The notes beneath the pieces are model-generated. The model worked only from the letters and a program-made list of their open reading frames with translations, searched no databases and had not been told where the DNA came from. Positions 27,457 through 35,701 of a DNA stretch of 64,000 bases are shown here, piece after piece; position 1 is the stretch's first letter; each line of letters opens with the position of its first letter. This stretch comes from Spirochaeta lutea (GTDB taxonomy: Bacteria > Spirochaetota > Spirochaetia > DSM-27196 > Salinispiraceae). The DNA is taken from NCBI RefSeq assembly GCF_000758165.1, contig NZ_JNUP01000023.1:124001-188000 (forward strand), in the 5' to 3' direction. The translations under genes were made by a program, and so were the position numbers.

Positions 27457-27781
27457 GGGGGATTCGCCTGTCTTTCGGCTTCCCAGGATAATACGGATTG
27501 AGTAGTCCCCCCTGGGCTTGGAAGACGTCTCCGACCGCCTTTCAGGTTGTGCGAACCATGTAGGGTTCGCCGCCTTCCCCCATTCTTGAGGCTATCCCTT
27601 GGTTCTTACAGGATATAACACCGGTGCCCCATACCAGGCGATCGGCCGTTACCCACCGTTTCCATAAAAGCCGGCAGAGACGACATGTCCATACACGTAA
27701 TTGTCTTGAAAACGAAGCTGGCCCTATTTACTTTATGCGAAAGGGTTGGTAAGTTGAGGTAACTAACGGAGGGATGTACAC
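27457..27781 (+). other. Intergenic region before nagA
   Basis: No gene is apparent in these 325 bases. AGGGGGG (27455-27461, overlapping the preceding stop codon) can pair with CCCCCCT (27507-27513), and GCGAACC (27551-27557) pairs with GGTTCGC (27564-27570). A ribosome site (ACGGAGGGA) precedes nagA. No operator resembling a known NagC site was identified. Confidence 0.45.
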
Positions 27782-29017
27782 ATGAGCCAGACCGTATTGT
27801 ATAACGGCACCGTTTATACCGGCATCACTGTATTGGAGCAGAGCACTGTGGTGATTGAGGACCAGCGAATTTCAGAGGTGATGAGTAATTCCAGATTCCA
27901 TAAGCGGCGGTTTCCCAAGGGAACCACCATCATTGATCTGGAAGGGTTGTTTGTTAGTCCTGGTTTTATCGACACCCATATTCATGGGCTGCACGGCCAT
28001 GGGACGGACGATTCTTCACCGGAGGAGATCATTGCTATGTCGGATGCTTTGGTCCACTACGGGGTTACCGGGTTCTGTCCGACCCTCTATCCCCAGGAGA
28101 TATCCAGGTTCAAAGAGACCCTCGGCCATTGTATGGAGGCCCAGGGGAAGGAGAGTGGGGCATCGATATTCGGTATGCACTTGGAGGGACCATTTATCAG
28201 CCCGGAAAAGAAGGGAGTGCAGCGGGAGGAATACATTAAACCCGTGGATATTACCCTAATGGAAGAACTGTATGCCATTGGGAAGGAGTCCATCGCAATA
28301 ATGACCGTGGCACCCGAGTTGAAGCATATGCGGGAACTCGCATTATTCTGTAATCGCCATGGTACGGTGTTATCCGCCGGTCACACCGATGCCCACTACG
28401 AACAGATGGTGGAGGGATTTCAAGCGGGGATTCTCCATGCAACCCATATGTATAATGCCATGCGAAGTCTGCACCACCGAAATCCAGGCGCTGTGGGTGC
28501 GCTCCTGTTACATACCAACGTCTCGGTGGAGCTTATTGCAGACGGGTACCATGTTCATCCGGCCCTCATCGAATTGCTGGTTCGCAGCAAACCCGCTGAT
28601 AAAATAATCCTTGTTACCGATGCGCTTAAGCCTACCGAACAAAAACAAGGCACCCTGGTTGCTAATGGGGAGGAGGTATACCTTGATCAGACGGGAATCT
28701 TCCGTCGAAAAAAGGATGATTGTATTGCCGGCTCATCCCTAACCATGAATAAGGGGGTAAAAAACCTGGTTGAGTTCGGTGTGGACCTCGATCTTGCGAT
28801 ACAAATGGCGGCGTCAAACCCCAGCGATCTTCTCGGGAAACGGCGCCAGCACGGGTACCTGCTTCCCACTTCTTTCGCCGATATCGCGATATTTGATGAT
28901 GATTTCACCGTCCAGATGACCTACGTTAAGGGAAAGTTACGGTTCAACCGCTATAAAAACACCGTCCGTGACCCGGAGCTGGAGGATTACTCCAGTTCTC
29001 CAGATCATACTCCATGA
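27782..29017 (+). CDS. nagA: N-acetylglucosamine-6-phosphate deacetylase
   Basis: A 411-residue amidohydrolase that removes acetate from GlcNAc-6-phosphate, feeding the sugar into glycolysis and cell-wall synthesis. Metal and active-site residues are visible: HIH (66-68), Glu135 in HLEGPF, His201 in GHTDAH, His222 in HATHMYNAM and Asp280 in VTDA. It is slightly longer than E. coli NagA (382). No nagB or PTS gene adjoins it. It could process GlcNAc released by the GH3/GH94 locus 18 kb away; this is an inference. Confidence 0.93.
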   Translation: MSQTVLYNGTVYTGITVLEQSTVVIEDQRISEVMSNSRFHKRRFPKGTTIIDLEGLFVSPGFIDTHIHGLHGHGTDDSSPEEIIAMSDALVHYGVTGFCPTLYPQEISRFKETLGHCMEAQGKESGASIFGMHLEGPFISPEKKGVQREEYIKPVDITLMEELYAIGKESIAIMTVAPELKHMRELALFCNRHGTVLSAGHTDAHYEQMVEGFQAGILHATHMYNAMRSLHHRNPGAVGALLLHTNVSVELIADGYHVHPALIELLVRSKPADKIILVTDALKPTEQKQGTLVANGEEVYLDQTGIFRRKKDDCIAGSSLTMNKGVKNLVEFGVDLDLAIQMAASNPSDLLGKRRQHGYLLPTSFADIAIFDDDFTVQMTYVKGKLRFNRYKNTVRDPELEDYSSSPDHTP

Positions 29018-29063
29018 TCTGACCACTGAGCGATCTGCTCTGTGGCTATACGTCTTCATGCAG

Positions 29064-29119
29064 CCCTGGATATCCGCCGAGGGGAACTGGATTCGCGCGG
29101 TTTCGGTGGATTTCCAGGG
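29064..29119. terminator. Large hairpin between converging nagA and Na/Pi genes
   Basis: CCCTGGATATCCGCCGA (29064-29080) pairs at 15 of 17 positions with TCGGTGGATTTCCAGGG (29103-29119). It has no T run on either side, yet its position between convergent genes suggests transcript-end formation or protection. GTGCGCACTA directly follows, resembling the end of the 105-bp repeats. Confidence 0.6.
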
Positions 29120-29184
29120 TGCGCACTATTAAGTGAGTAACAAAATTCCGGTCGGGCTCTTAGGTATTTCGTCGAACTACCGCT

Positions 29185-30909
29185 TCAGCGCAGAGCCCGG
29201 CCGCTGTTCTTCGTATCTTTCGGAACGGCATCCTCATCACCCTCATCCACCGCATTCCACAAGGCCTGGGCAATCCGCAGAGAGCTGTCACCCAGGTGTT
29301 CCGCATGCCGCAGAATATCCAGGTAGAGTAATTCGCTCTTCACCTCGGTTGTACCGGACTTCATTCGTTTCCGGCTCCGTTTTTTTAGTTGGGCTCGCAG
29401 TTTATCAATTTTATTCTCCATATCCCGGGCCATATCCAACTCTTCCGGATCAATACCCTGGTTCAGTCTGGCGAGGATGAACTGAAGAAACTCTCTAATA
29501 ATGGCAAGATAGGAATGAAGCTGGTTCTGTTCCTTTTCGCCCAGGCTTACCTCCTTCCCGTGGTACTTCAAGAGGTACCGGGAAAGCTTTTCAATACTCC
29601 CAGCCATGGTATCTAGCTCTTGGACAACCTGCAAATATGCTGTAGTCCGCCGGCTTTCTTCTTCAGAATCTACGTGGCGGGTACATTCTACCAGGAACCG
29701 GGATATCTCATGGTGCATCAACCGCTGCCTGTCCAGGAGGGGTTTTAGGGTTTCCACAAGGCCTTTTGAGGAACTTCGGTGGCCCTGAATCTCCTGGGAT
29801 GTTTCTTCATACGCCTGTTCCACAATACGCGCCATATTGAGAATCTCTTTTGCTCCGCGGTCGAGGTTTATACCGAGGGATCCAGGCAGACCTGTATCCA
29901 GAAACTCTAGTTGGTACACCTCTTCGAAATCAATCTTCCGCGGCTTAACAATCCTCTGTACCAGGCTGGAGAATTGAGGGACAAACCAGATACAGATAAA
30001 GGTATTCAAGATATTGAAGAGGGTGTGGAACATCGCCAGACTACTGGTTATTCCATCAGGTGTTGTTATCGCCCCAGGAGTTATGGCGTCAACCATCTTG
30101 AGGAAGGGAACAAACACCACGAGCATCCATAGAACCCCGAAAATATTAAATAAGGTGTGTGCCCGGGCTGCACGGCGGGAATGAACATTGGAGCCGAGGC
30201 TGGCTAGGTAGGCGGTTACGGTGGTTCCGATATTCTCGCCAAGGATGATGGCTGCAGAATTCTGAAAATCTATCCAACCCGAAAATGCCAGGGTCAGGGT
30301 AATGGCCATGGCGGCGCTGCTGGATTGTACCAGGATTGTCAATGCCGTCCCGAAAAGGATGAACAGCAGAGTGCTGCCGATACCAAATCCGGTAAGAGAC
30401 TGGACCCAACTGAAAATCTCAGGATTCGATCGGATATCGGGGACAGAGCCCTTGAGAAAATCAAGTCCGATGAATAACAGCGCGAATCCCACCAGGATCT
30501 CTCCAGCTACGGGGCGGCGGTATTTTTCCGGGAGAATAATGAGAACCATCCCGACTAGGAGCGCAAAAAACGCCAGGTCTACAATGTTCACCTTGAATCC
30601 CAGGAGGGCAATAATCCACCCGGTAACCGTGGTACCGATATTTGCCCCCATAATGACCCCAATCGACTGGTTGAGGGTCATGAGTCCCCCATGTACCAGG
30701 CCCACCACAATGACCGTGGTGGCCGAAGAGGACTGAATCAGGGCAGTGGCAAGAAACCCGGTAAAGACTCCGGTAACTCGGTTCTTTGTCAGAATTCCGA
30801 GTATCCGTTGCAGGCTTGATCCGGCAGCCTTCTGCAGGTTTTTTCCCATGGAATTCATGCCGTACAGGAACAAACCCAGGCTTCCAAGAATATGAATGAC
30901 TGTTAACAT
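29185..30909 (-). CDS. Na/Pi cotransporter family protein with PhoU-like domain
   Basis: A 574-residue inner-membrane protein. The first 310 residues contain two inverted Na/Pi-cotransporter repeats, each with the signature QSSSA (ALIQSSSATTV and VQSSSAAMAI), between about eight membrane helices. Residues about 350-560 form a helical PhoU-like domain facing the cytoplasm. Related proteins move phosphate with sodium, often as exporters when fused to PhoU. It lies 77 bases downstream of a PhoR-like kinase on the same strand, so the pair may sense and balance phosphate. Confidence 0.9.
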   Translation of the reverse strand: MLTVIHILGSLGLFLYGMNSMGKNLQKAAGSSLQRILGILTKNRVTGVFTGFLATALIQSSSATTVIVVGLVHGGLMTLNQSIGVIMGANIGTTVTGWIIALLGFKVNIVDLAFFALLVGMVLIILPEKYRRPVAGEILVGFALLFIGLDFLKGSVPDIRSNPEIFSWVQSLTGFGIGSTLLFILFGTALTILVQSSSAAMAITLTLAFSGWIDFQNSAAIILGENIGTTVTAYLASLGSNVHSRRAARAHTLFNIFGVLWMLVVFVPFLKMVDAITPGAITTPDGITSSLAMFHTLFNILNTFICIWFVPQFSSLVQRIVKPRKIDFEEVYQLEFLDTGLPGSLGINLDRGAKEILNMARIVEQAYEETSQEIQGHRSSSKGLVETLKPLLDRQRLMHHEISRFLVECTRHVDSEEESRRTTAYLQVVQELDTMAGSIEKLSRYLLKYHGKEVSLGEKEQNQLHSYLAIIREFLQFILARLNQGIDPEELDMARDMENKIDKLRAQLKKRSRKRMKSGTTEVKSELLYLDILRHAEHLGDSSLRIAQALWNAVDEGDEDAVPKDTKNSGRALR

Positions 30910-30986
30910 CCTACGCCCCTATAAAAATATGTTGTAGTTACGGGTGGTAACCACCTGTGTTTCAAAACTACGGTCAGGTTTATCCC

Positions 30987-32834
30987 CTAGGTTTGTTTGC
31001 CCCTTCCGGAATTCGTACCTTGGGTCTTTCCTAGTTTATCCTTCGGTAAGGTAAGAACAAATTGACTACCGTGGCCGGGATGGGATTGCAGCGATATCCG
31101 GCCCCTATGAAGTGCAGCAATTTCACGGACTATTGTCAATCCCATTCCGCTGCCGGGATAGCGGGGGCGATCCCGGGGGGTCCGGTAAAATTCCTGGAAA
31201 ATGGAATCTTGATCGCGGGGTTCAATGCCCGCACCCTCATCATGTACAACGATATCCACGGTCTGGGTTCCGGTTTCGGTCCAGATTCGGACGGTTCCAC
31301 CGGGCGGACTTGCCTCGATGGCATTGCGTATCAGGTGGGACAGCGCAAGTTCAATGAGTTCCCCCTGGGCGAAGACCTGAATAGAATTCTGAGGGAGAGA
31401 ACCACTGGTCTCCGGACCCTTGAGGGTAACCTGGCGCTCATCACTGCGTGCTTTCTGGCTCATGAGGACGCGCTGGAGAATCGGTTGAACCGGGATGCAG
31501 TCGAATCCCATAGGGGACTGCCACACCCGAACCAGGGAAAAAAGATTCTCCAGGGTATGCTCAAGCCGTTTTGTCTGCGATAAAAGCACCGGGGCAAGGT
31601 CGTTTCCATGCTCTTGGGGGCTACCGGAAGAGTCATTGAGTCCCTCAATGTAGCCTCGCAGCACCGTTAACGGGGTGCGGAGCTCGTGAGCAGCGTTTGA
31701 AATAAAATCACGGCGCTGTTGTTCACTCCTACGGCGGTCTGTTTCATCGTAGAGCATAATCAAGAAGCGATTCTCCTGATCAGCTCCCGGAATGGGAAGG
31801 ATCCTACAGAGATACCAGCGTTCCTCATCGGAGAAAAACGAGATGGAGTCAAGCTGAGGCGATCCGGTGTCAATTGCCCGGTCAAGAAGGGAGGCTAATT
31901 CGGAGTTGCGGAGAACAGTGAGGAGTTGAATTCCCTGGACCCTGATATCCGACTTACCCGCCAGCTGGAGGGCCTTTTCGTTTACTTGGAGTATTCGCTG
32001 CATGTCATCCACAAGGATAACAGGCTCCTGGATGGCCTGTAATAAGGTGTTTATTTCGTCTCTCTGGGCCCGGGCTGTCTCCAGGCTTTTTATAAGATCA
32101 GTAGCCATACTCTTCATAGACCAGGCTATTTGTGCGAATTCCCAAGGGCGGAGGATGGAAAGGGAAACCTGAAGGTTGCCCTCTTGGTAGGATTTTGCAG
32201 CCTCCACTATCTGGGCAACGGGTTTGTTAATTCTACGAATTTCCAGTATGGCCAAAAATAGGGACAGGAGCATTGTGGGAATAGAAATGAGCAGAATGGT
32301 CCGGATCAAGGCATTTCGGGTACGGACAACCCCTGACAGAGGAATGCTTACCCGGAGCAGGATGTATTTCGAATCAATATTCGCTATAGCGAGGCTGATC
32401 CTCTCGGCGTAATACAGTTGATCAAGTTCAATGGTATTCGAAAACCGGATAGAAGAACCGTTACCCGTAGAATAGGCGTCCTGTATCTCCGGGCGAAACC
32501 GGTGGTTGTCCATATCCTGAGGGTTTGCCTGGGTATCCGCGAGCACCGTTCCATCCCAATCGATGAGGGTTACGCGTGTGGATGTGTTTGAAACAATCCC
32601 GTGAATGAGCTCTTGGATGTTGGCCCGGGTCAGAGCTCCATCCGCGGTATGGAGAGCCAGGGTATTGTGGATCTGTCCTAGGGTGACGCTGATCTGATCT
32701 CGGTAGATGGAGGTAGTAGCCACAAGGCTTACTTGAACCACCGCCAGGGTTACAAACAGTAAACTCAAAAAGAGGATGAGAATGTAATGCAGGTAGGTGC
32801 GTCTGAGCCCCTGGGTTTTTTCAATTCCGATCAT
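30987..32834 (-). CDS. PhoR-like membrane histidine kinase
   Basis: A 615-residue sensor kinase. The start at 32834 has GGGAGA upstream; a longer frame to 32891 is less likely. Two membrane helices (about 13-38 and 175-200) flank an extracytoplasmic sensor of about 140 residues, followed by HAMP, a PAS domain (about 280-390), HisKA with SNAAHELRTPL and an ATPase domain (DEGAGIEP, GSGMGLTIV). The architecture matches PhoR. No response regulator gene adjoins it, so its partner is unlinked. Linkage to a Na/Pi-PhoU transporter suggests phosphate sensing, by inference. Confidence 0.9.
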   Translation of the reverse strand: MIGIEKTQGLRRTYLHYILILFLSLLFVTLAVVQVSLVATTSIYRDQISVTLGQIHNTLALHTADGALTRANIQELIHGIVSNTSTRVTLIDWDGTVLADTQANPQDMDNHRFRPEIQDAYSTGNGSSIRFSNTIELDQLYYAERISLAIANIDSKYILLRVSIPLSGVVRTRNALIRTILLISIPTMLLSLFLAILEIRRINKPVAQIVEAAKSYQEGNLQVSLSILRPWEFAQIAWSMKSMATDLIKSLETARAQRDEINTLLQAIQEPVILVDDMQRILQVNEKALQLAGKSDIRVQGIQLLTVLRNSELASLLDRAIDTGSPQLDSISFFSDEERWYLCRILPIPGADQENRFLIMLYDETDRRRSEQQRRDFISNAAHELRTPLTVLRGYIEGLNDSSGSPQEHGNDLAPVLLSQTKRLEHTLENLFSLVRVWQSPMGFDCIPVQPILQRVLMSQKARSDERQVTLKGPETSGSLPQNSIQVFAQGELIELALSHLIRNAIEASPPGGTVRIWTETGTQTVDIVVHDEGAGIEPRDQDSIFQEFYRTPRDRPRYPGSGMGLTIVREIAALHRGRISLQSHPGHGSQFVLTLPKDKLGKTQGTNSGRGKQT

Positions 32835-32958
32835 AGGTTCTCCCTGGTTTTTATCAGAAAGCCTAGGGCTTAACAAGCAGGCATGTTTCAAATTCCCAGA
32901 AGAAATACCAAGCCGGTTCTTAGCAATTGGTCAGCTTCCAAGCCGCTGAGAAGATTCA

Positions 32959-32987
32959 TTGACCAGGGCTGTGGGGTTTGGTACCAT
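32959..32987 (+). promoter_or_regulatory. Promoter of trpR, possibly leaderless
   Basis: TTGACC (32959-32964) and TACCAT (32982-32987) are 17 bases apart. Transcription would begin at about 32994, which is the first base of the trpR start codon. No ribosome binding site is present before this ATG, which fits a leaderless message. Confidence 0.5.
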
Positions 32988-32993
32988 GATTCT

Positions 32994-33311
32994 ATGAAGA
33001 AGAACAATACGCTCACCCGGGAGAACCTTCAGGACCTTGAACAACTTGCAGAAAACCTGCACTCCCTGGAGGGCACCAGGGAGGTCTTGAGTCTCTTACA
33101 AGAGCTGCACACCGAATCAGAGCTCCACAACCTCAGCCTTCGATGGCGGCTTATGAAGATGCTTGACCAAGGGGTCTCCCAACGGAATATCGCGGAATCC
33201 CTGGGCATCAGTCTTTGCAAAATTACCCGGGGTTCGAAGATTCTGAAAGACAAAACCTCCATCTGTTCATCCATCGTTCCCCGAGCCGCTGCCATGGAAT
33301 CCCTGAAATAG
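32994..33311 (+). CDS. trpR: TrpR-family repressor
   Basis: A 105-residue protein, close to the 108 of E. coli TrpR. After a helical N-terminus (LTRENLQDLEQLAENLHSLEG), the helix-turn-helix QGVSQRNIAESLGISLCKITRGSKILK aligns clearly with TrpR, including the ITRGS turn that contacts DNA. TrpR binds tryptophan and represses trp genes. No trp biosynthesis genes lie in the window; it is divergent from the PhoR-like kinase, so its targets, possibly itself, are elsewhere. The frame remains open upstream to 32883, but that part is not TrpR-like and is disregarded. Confidence 0.9.
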   Translation: MKKNNTLTRENLQDLEQLAENLHSLEGTREVLSLLQELHTESELHNLSLRWRLMKMLDQGVSQRNIAESLGISLCKITRGSKILKDKTSICSSIVPRAAAMESLK

Positions 33312-33353
33312 GAATACCACTGTTACCCTCAATGCATCGAATAAACCGATGGA

Positions 33354-33443
33354 AGGTGTACAAAGGGCAGCAACCTACACCGGATACAGCGGGGCGGCTC
33401 CGGGGCCGTCGCCGAGGGGTCGGGAACAACCTTTTGCAAACCG
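33354..33443 (+). repeat. Shortened copy of the palindromic repeat, R5
   Basis: GTGTACAAAGGGCAGCAACC and onward to CCGGATACAGCGG aligns without gaps to copy R3, and the 3' end ACAACCTTTTGCAAACC retains the terminal CAACCTTTTGC. It is about 90 bp, so roughly 15 bp are missing in the middle. It lies between converging trpR and the large unknown gene. Confidence 0.75.
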
Positions 33444-33585
33444 TTGAACCCTTCGCATATCCATGCCCTCTTGGGTGGATGAGCCCATTATTTCTTGCCG
33501 AATTACGTCGAGTACCCCTGAATCCATCCCAGAGGCAGTCGACCCCTAGGGGAGGTACCAGGGTACAGCCCTGGATACAATCTCG

Positions 33586-35637
33586 TTAAAGCCCGAATTT
33601 TTTCCTCACCCTGCGCAGATACGCTTCTGGCCCCATACGAGAAATATTCGTAACGACGCTGGCTATACGGTCAGATACATCATCCAGACCGCCCTGGATC
33701 TGCTGCCCTGCTGAGGGTTGCATGATAGAAAGAAACTGGCTCAAGACCTCATGGGCAAAAAACAGGGCTTCTGACACCGATTTTCCCAGGAGAATATCCT
33801 GTTGTTCTATAACCCCGTCCAGATACGGAATGCTCACCCCCTGACTGCTGAGATCTCGGGGAGCTACCGGGGGCGGGGGATTTCCGCCGTCCCGGGGGCT
33901 ATGGCTCTGTAGAACCCTGGAAAGAACATCCCGCACCATGGTGAGGGATTGAAGAATCGTTTCCAGGGTAGATTTTACCGTCCGGTCTCCTTCAGACAGT
34001 TGTTGTGCGGTCCGTTTATTGAGGCCAATCCACTGTTCCATGGAAATATCCGTACCACGTTCCTCTGTAAGCCCGACAAGCTCGGGAATCAATGGTCTAA
34101 TTTTGTCGAAGTAGAATCCGAACATATCCTGGGAGAACAGGCGGATGATGCCCTCGGAGCTGGGAACGGTACCTGAAAGCAGGGGCCCTAGGGACTCAAC
34201 ACAGCGCTGACTGAAGCGCAGCGTCAGGATGAGAGGGAATGATTTATCATGACTGAAATCTACCTTCTCGGGGAGTTTGCTGCGTATTCCCTGCTGGGAT
34301 CCCTTGAGAATTTTAGAGGCCTGTTCGGACAGATCATCGGAGAAATCGTAGAAGAGTTGAAGATCATCAACGGTATCGGGGGTTTGGGAATTGCCCTTCA
34401 GACTACTTCGCCGGAGTTTGTCCCGTTTTTTTACCAGGGGAATCAAGGCCTTCTCCAATTCCTTGAGGTAACGGCGGATCTCGCCCTGGGTCTCTAGTGG
34501 CGCATCGAAATTGTCTTCGGGGATAACCGGGCCCCCGGGAGGGGAAAAAAGATCGTCCATATCCAGAAATCGGCGATAGCGGACCATCTGAACTCCCCGG
34601 AGAATATTCCAGAGGGAGGGGGTGGTTCCCTCCCGGGTAACCATCCGTTTTACCAGGGACATACTCATTCCGATGCTTCCCGGTATTTCCGGCATTGCCT
34701 GGTATGCCCTTCGGAGGGCATCGGCGGTGTGGTCTAACCTGGGATCCAGGTAGATATACACGCAGAACAGGGCCAGAACCTCCTGGAACGCCCCATGAAT
34801 CTCCCGGGATTGGTAGGGCAGGGATGTAAAATCAATGGCTAATATCGCCCTGGATAGATCCTGGATAAGCCTCAGCAGATTATAGTGAGATTTAGACAGG
34901 GCCTTCCAGCCCTTTCGGAGAATGAATGAGAGGGTCTCGTCCAGGGGTTGGAGGGTGCGCTTTTGTAAGGAAAGCGTCATGGTCTGTTCTATAGTAGGGC
35001 TGAGCCGGATGGTCAGGAACAAAAAATGGCCTTCTATTACACCGGTATCTCTGGCAAAGGGGATAATCTTCCAAATATCCTCAAAAATATACTGCAGAAA
35101 CCCGTTGTTCTGATGGACTGTGAGTACCGTTTTTCGGTTCTTGGCAATCTCCCGGGGGGTTCCGGCCTCATCCCCCGGGTTGGGCAGCTCTGGTTCGTCC
35201 CCGCTACCCGGGGGCGGTTCCGGTTCCTCCCCCATACCCGGCGGCGATTCAGGGGTATCGGGAGGATTATCCGTCGGTTCTCGCCCTGGCGCTGATCCTT
35301 GGGGAGTGTTGGGTATGCCGGGACTGGCAGGGTGGGGGGCATCCTTATGGGAATCCTGATGGGTTTCAGGGGGTTGGGCTCTCTCGCCGGGGGGTGGGGT
35401 GGCTTCCTGCATTGCCTTGGGCCTAGGTTTATTAGAATCACCTCTACCCTGTAACACAGGGGCGGCGATATCCGGAAAATCCTCAGCAAGTCCCGTCAGG
35501 ACGGTTAGCTTTTCTTCCAAGGTTGAGTGGGATGAGAGAATGGTTCGAACCAAATAGGCCTGTTCATCGGGCCAGGGAATCTGAGATAGCTTCTTGAGTA
35601 GTTCCCGTTGGGCTGTGGGTGAGTCAGGGATTTTCAC
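33586..35637 (-). CDS. Large unknown protein with proline-rich linker
   Basis: I do not recognise this product of about 683 residues. The N-terminal 80 residues are helical (TAQRELLKKLSQIPWPDEQAYLV), followed by a Pro/Gly/Glu-rich linker of about 90 residues (repeats like PPGSGDEPELPNPGD) and a helical C-terminal region of about 500 residues without membrane segments or known motifs. The start is uncertain: ATG at 35688 is open, but a minus-strand promoter (35672-35644) would begin transcription near the GTG codons at 35640 and 35637, so the GTG at 35637 is taken. It may be a spirochaete-specific family; low-complexity linker and helical ends suggest a scaffold role, but that is a guess. Confidence 0.75.
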   Translation of the reverse strand: MKIPDSPTAQRELLKKLSQIPWPDEQAYLVRTILSSHSTLEEKLTVLTGLAEDFPDIAAPVLQGRGDSNKPRPKAMQEATPPPGERAQPPETHQDSHKDAPHPASPGIPNTPQGSAPGREPTDNPPDTPESPPGMGEEPEPPPGSGDEPELPNPGDEAGTPREIAKNRKTVLTVHQNNGFLQYIFEDIWKIIPFARDTGVIEGHFLFLTIRLSPTIEQTMTLSLQKRTLQPLDETLSFILRKGWKALSKSHYNLLRLIQDLSRAILAIDFTSLPYQSREIHGAFQEVLALFCVYIYLDPRLDHTADALRRAYQAMPEIPGSIGMSMSLVKRMVTREGTTPSLWNILRGVQMVRYRRFLDMDDLFSPPGGPVIPEDNFDAPLETQGEIRRYLKELEKALIPLVKKRDKLRRSSLKGNSQTPDTVDDLQLFYDFSDDLSEQASKILKGSQQGIRSKLPEKVDFSHDKSFPLILTLRFSQRCVESLGPLLSGTVPSSEGIIRLFSQDMFGFYFDKIRPLIPELVGLTEERGTDISMEQWIGLNKRTAQQLSEGDRTVKSTLETILQSLTMVRDVLSRVLQSHSPRDGGNPPPPVAPRDLSSQGVSIPYLDGVIEQQDILLGKSVSEALFFAHEVLSQFLSIMQPSAGQQIQGGLDDVSDRIASVVTNISRMGPEAYLRRVRKKFGL

Positions 35638-35643
35638 CACTTT

Positions 35644-35682
35644 ATAGTACCATTGGACTATCGGAATATCAAATAGTACTAT
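35644..35682. promoter_or_regulatory. Interleaved divergent promoters with inverted -10 boxes
   Basis: Plus strand: TTGGAC (35653-35658), 18 bases, TACTAT (35677-35682), reading into msrA. Minus strand: TTGATA (35672-35667), 17 bases, TACTAT (35649-35644), reading into the large unknown gene. The two -10 boxes lie in a perfect inverted repeat, TATAGTAC (35643-35650) and GTACTATA (35676-35683). The two promoters occupy the same DNA and should be mutually exclusive. Confidence 0.6.
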
Positions 35683-35701
35683 ATGCATAAGGACGGTGGT
35701 T

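Noticed and set aside
33215-33589. Plus-strand frame after trpR
   Set aside because: It overlaps the end of trpR in another frame and crosses repeat R5 without protein-like features.
33586-35113. Plus-strand frames within the large unknown gene
   Set aside because: Open frames arise from the biased codon use of the minus-strand gene, which keeps one long frame.
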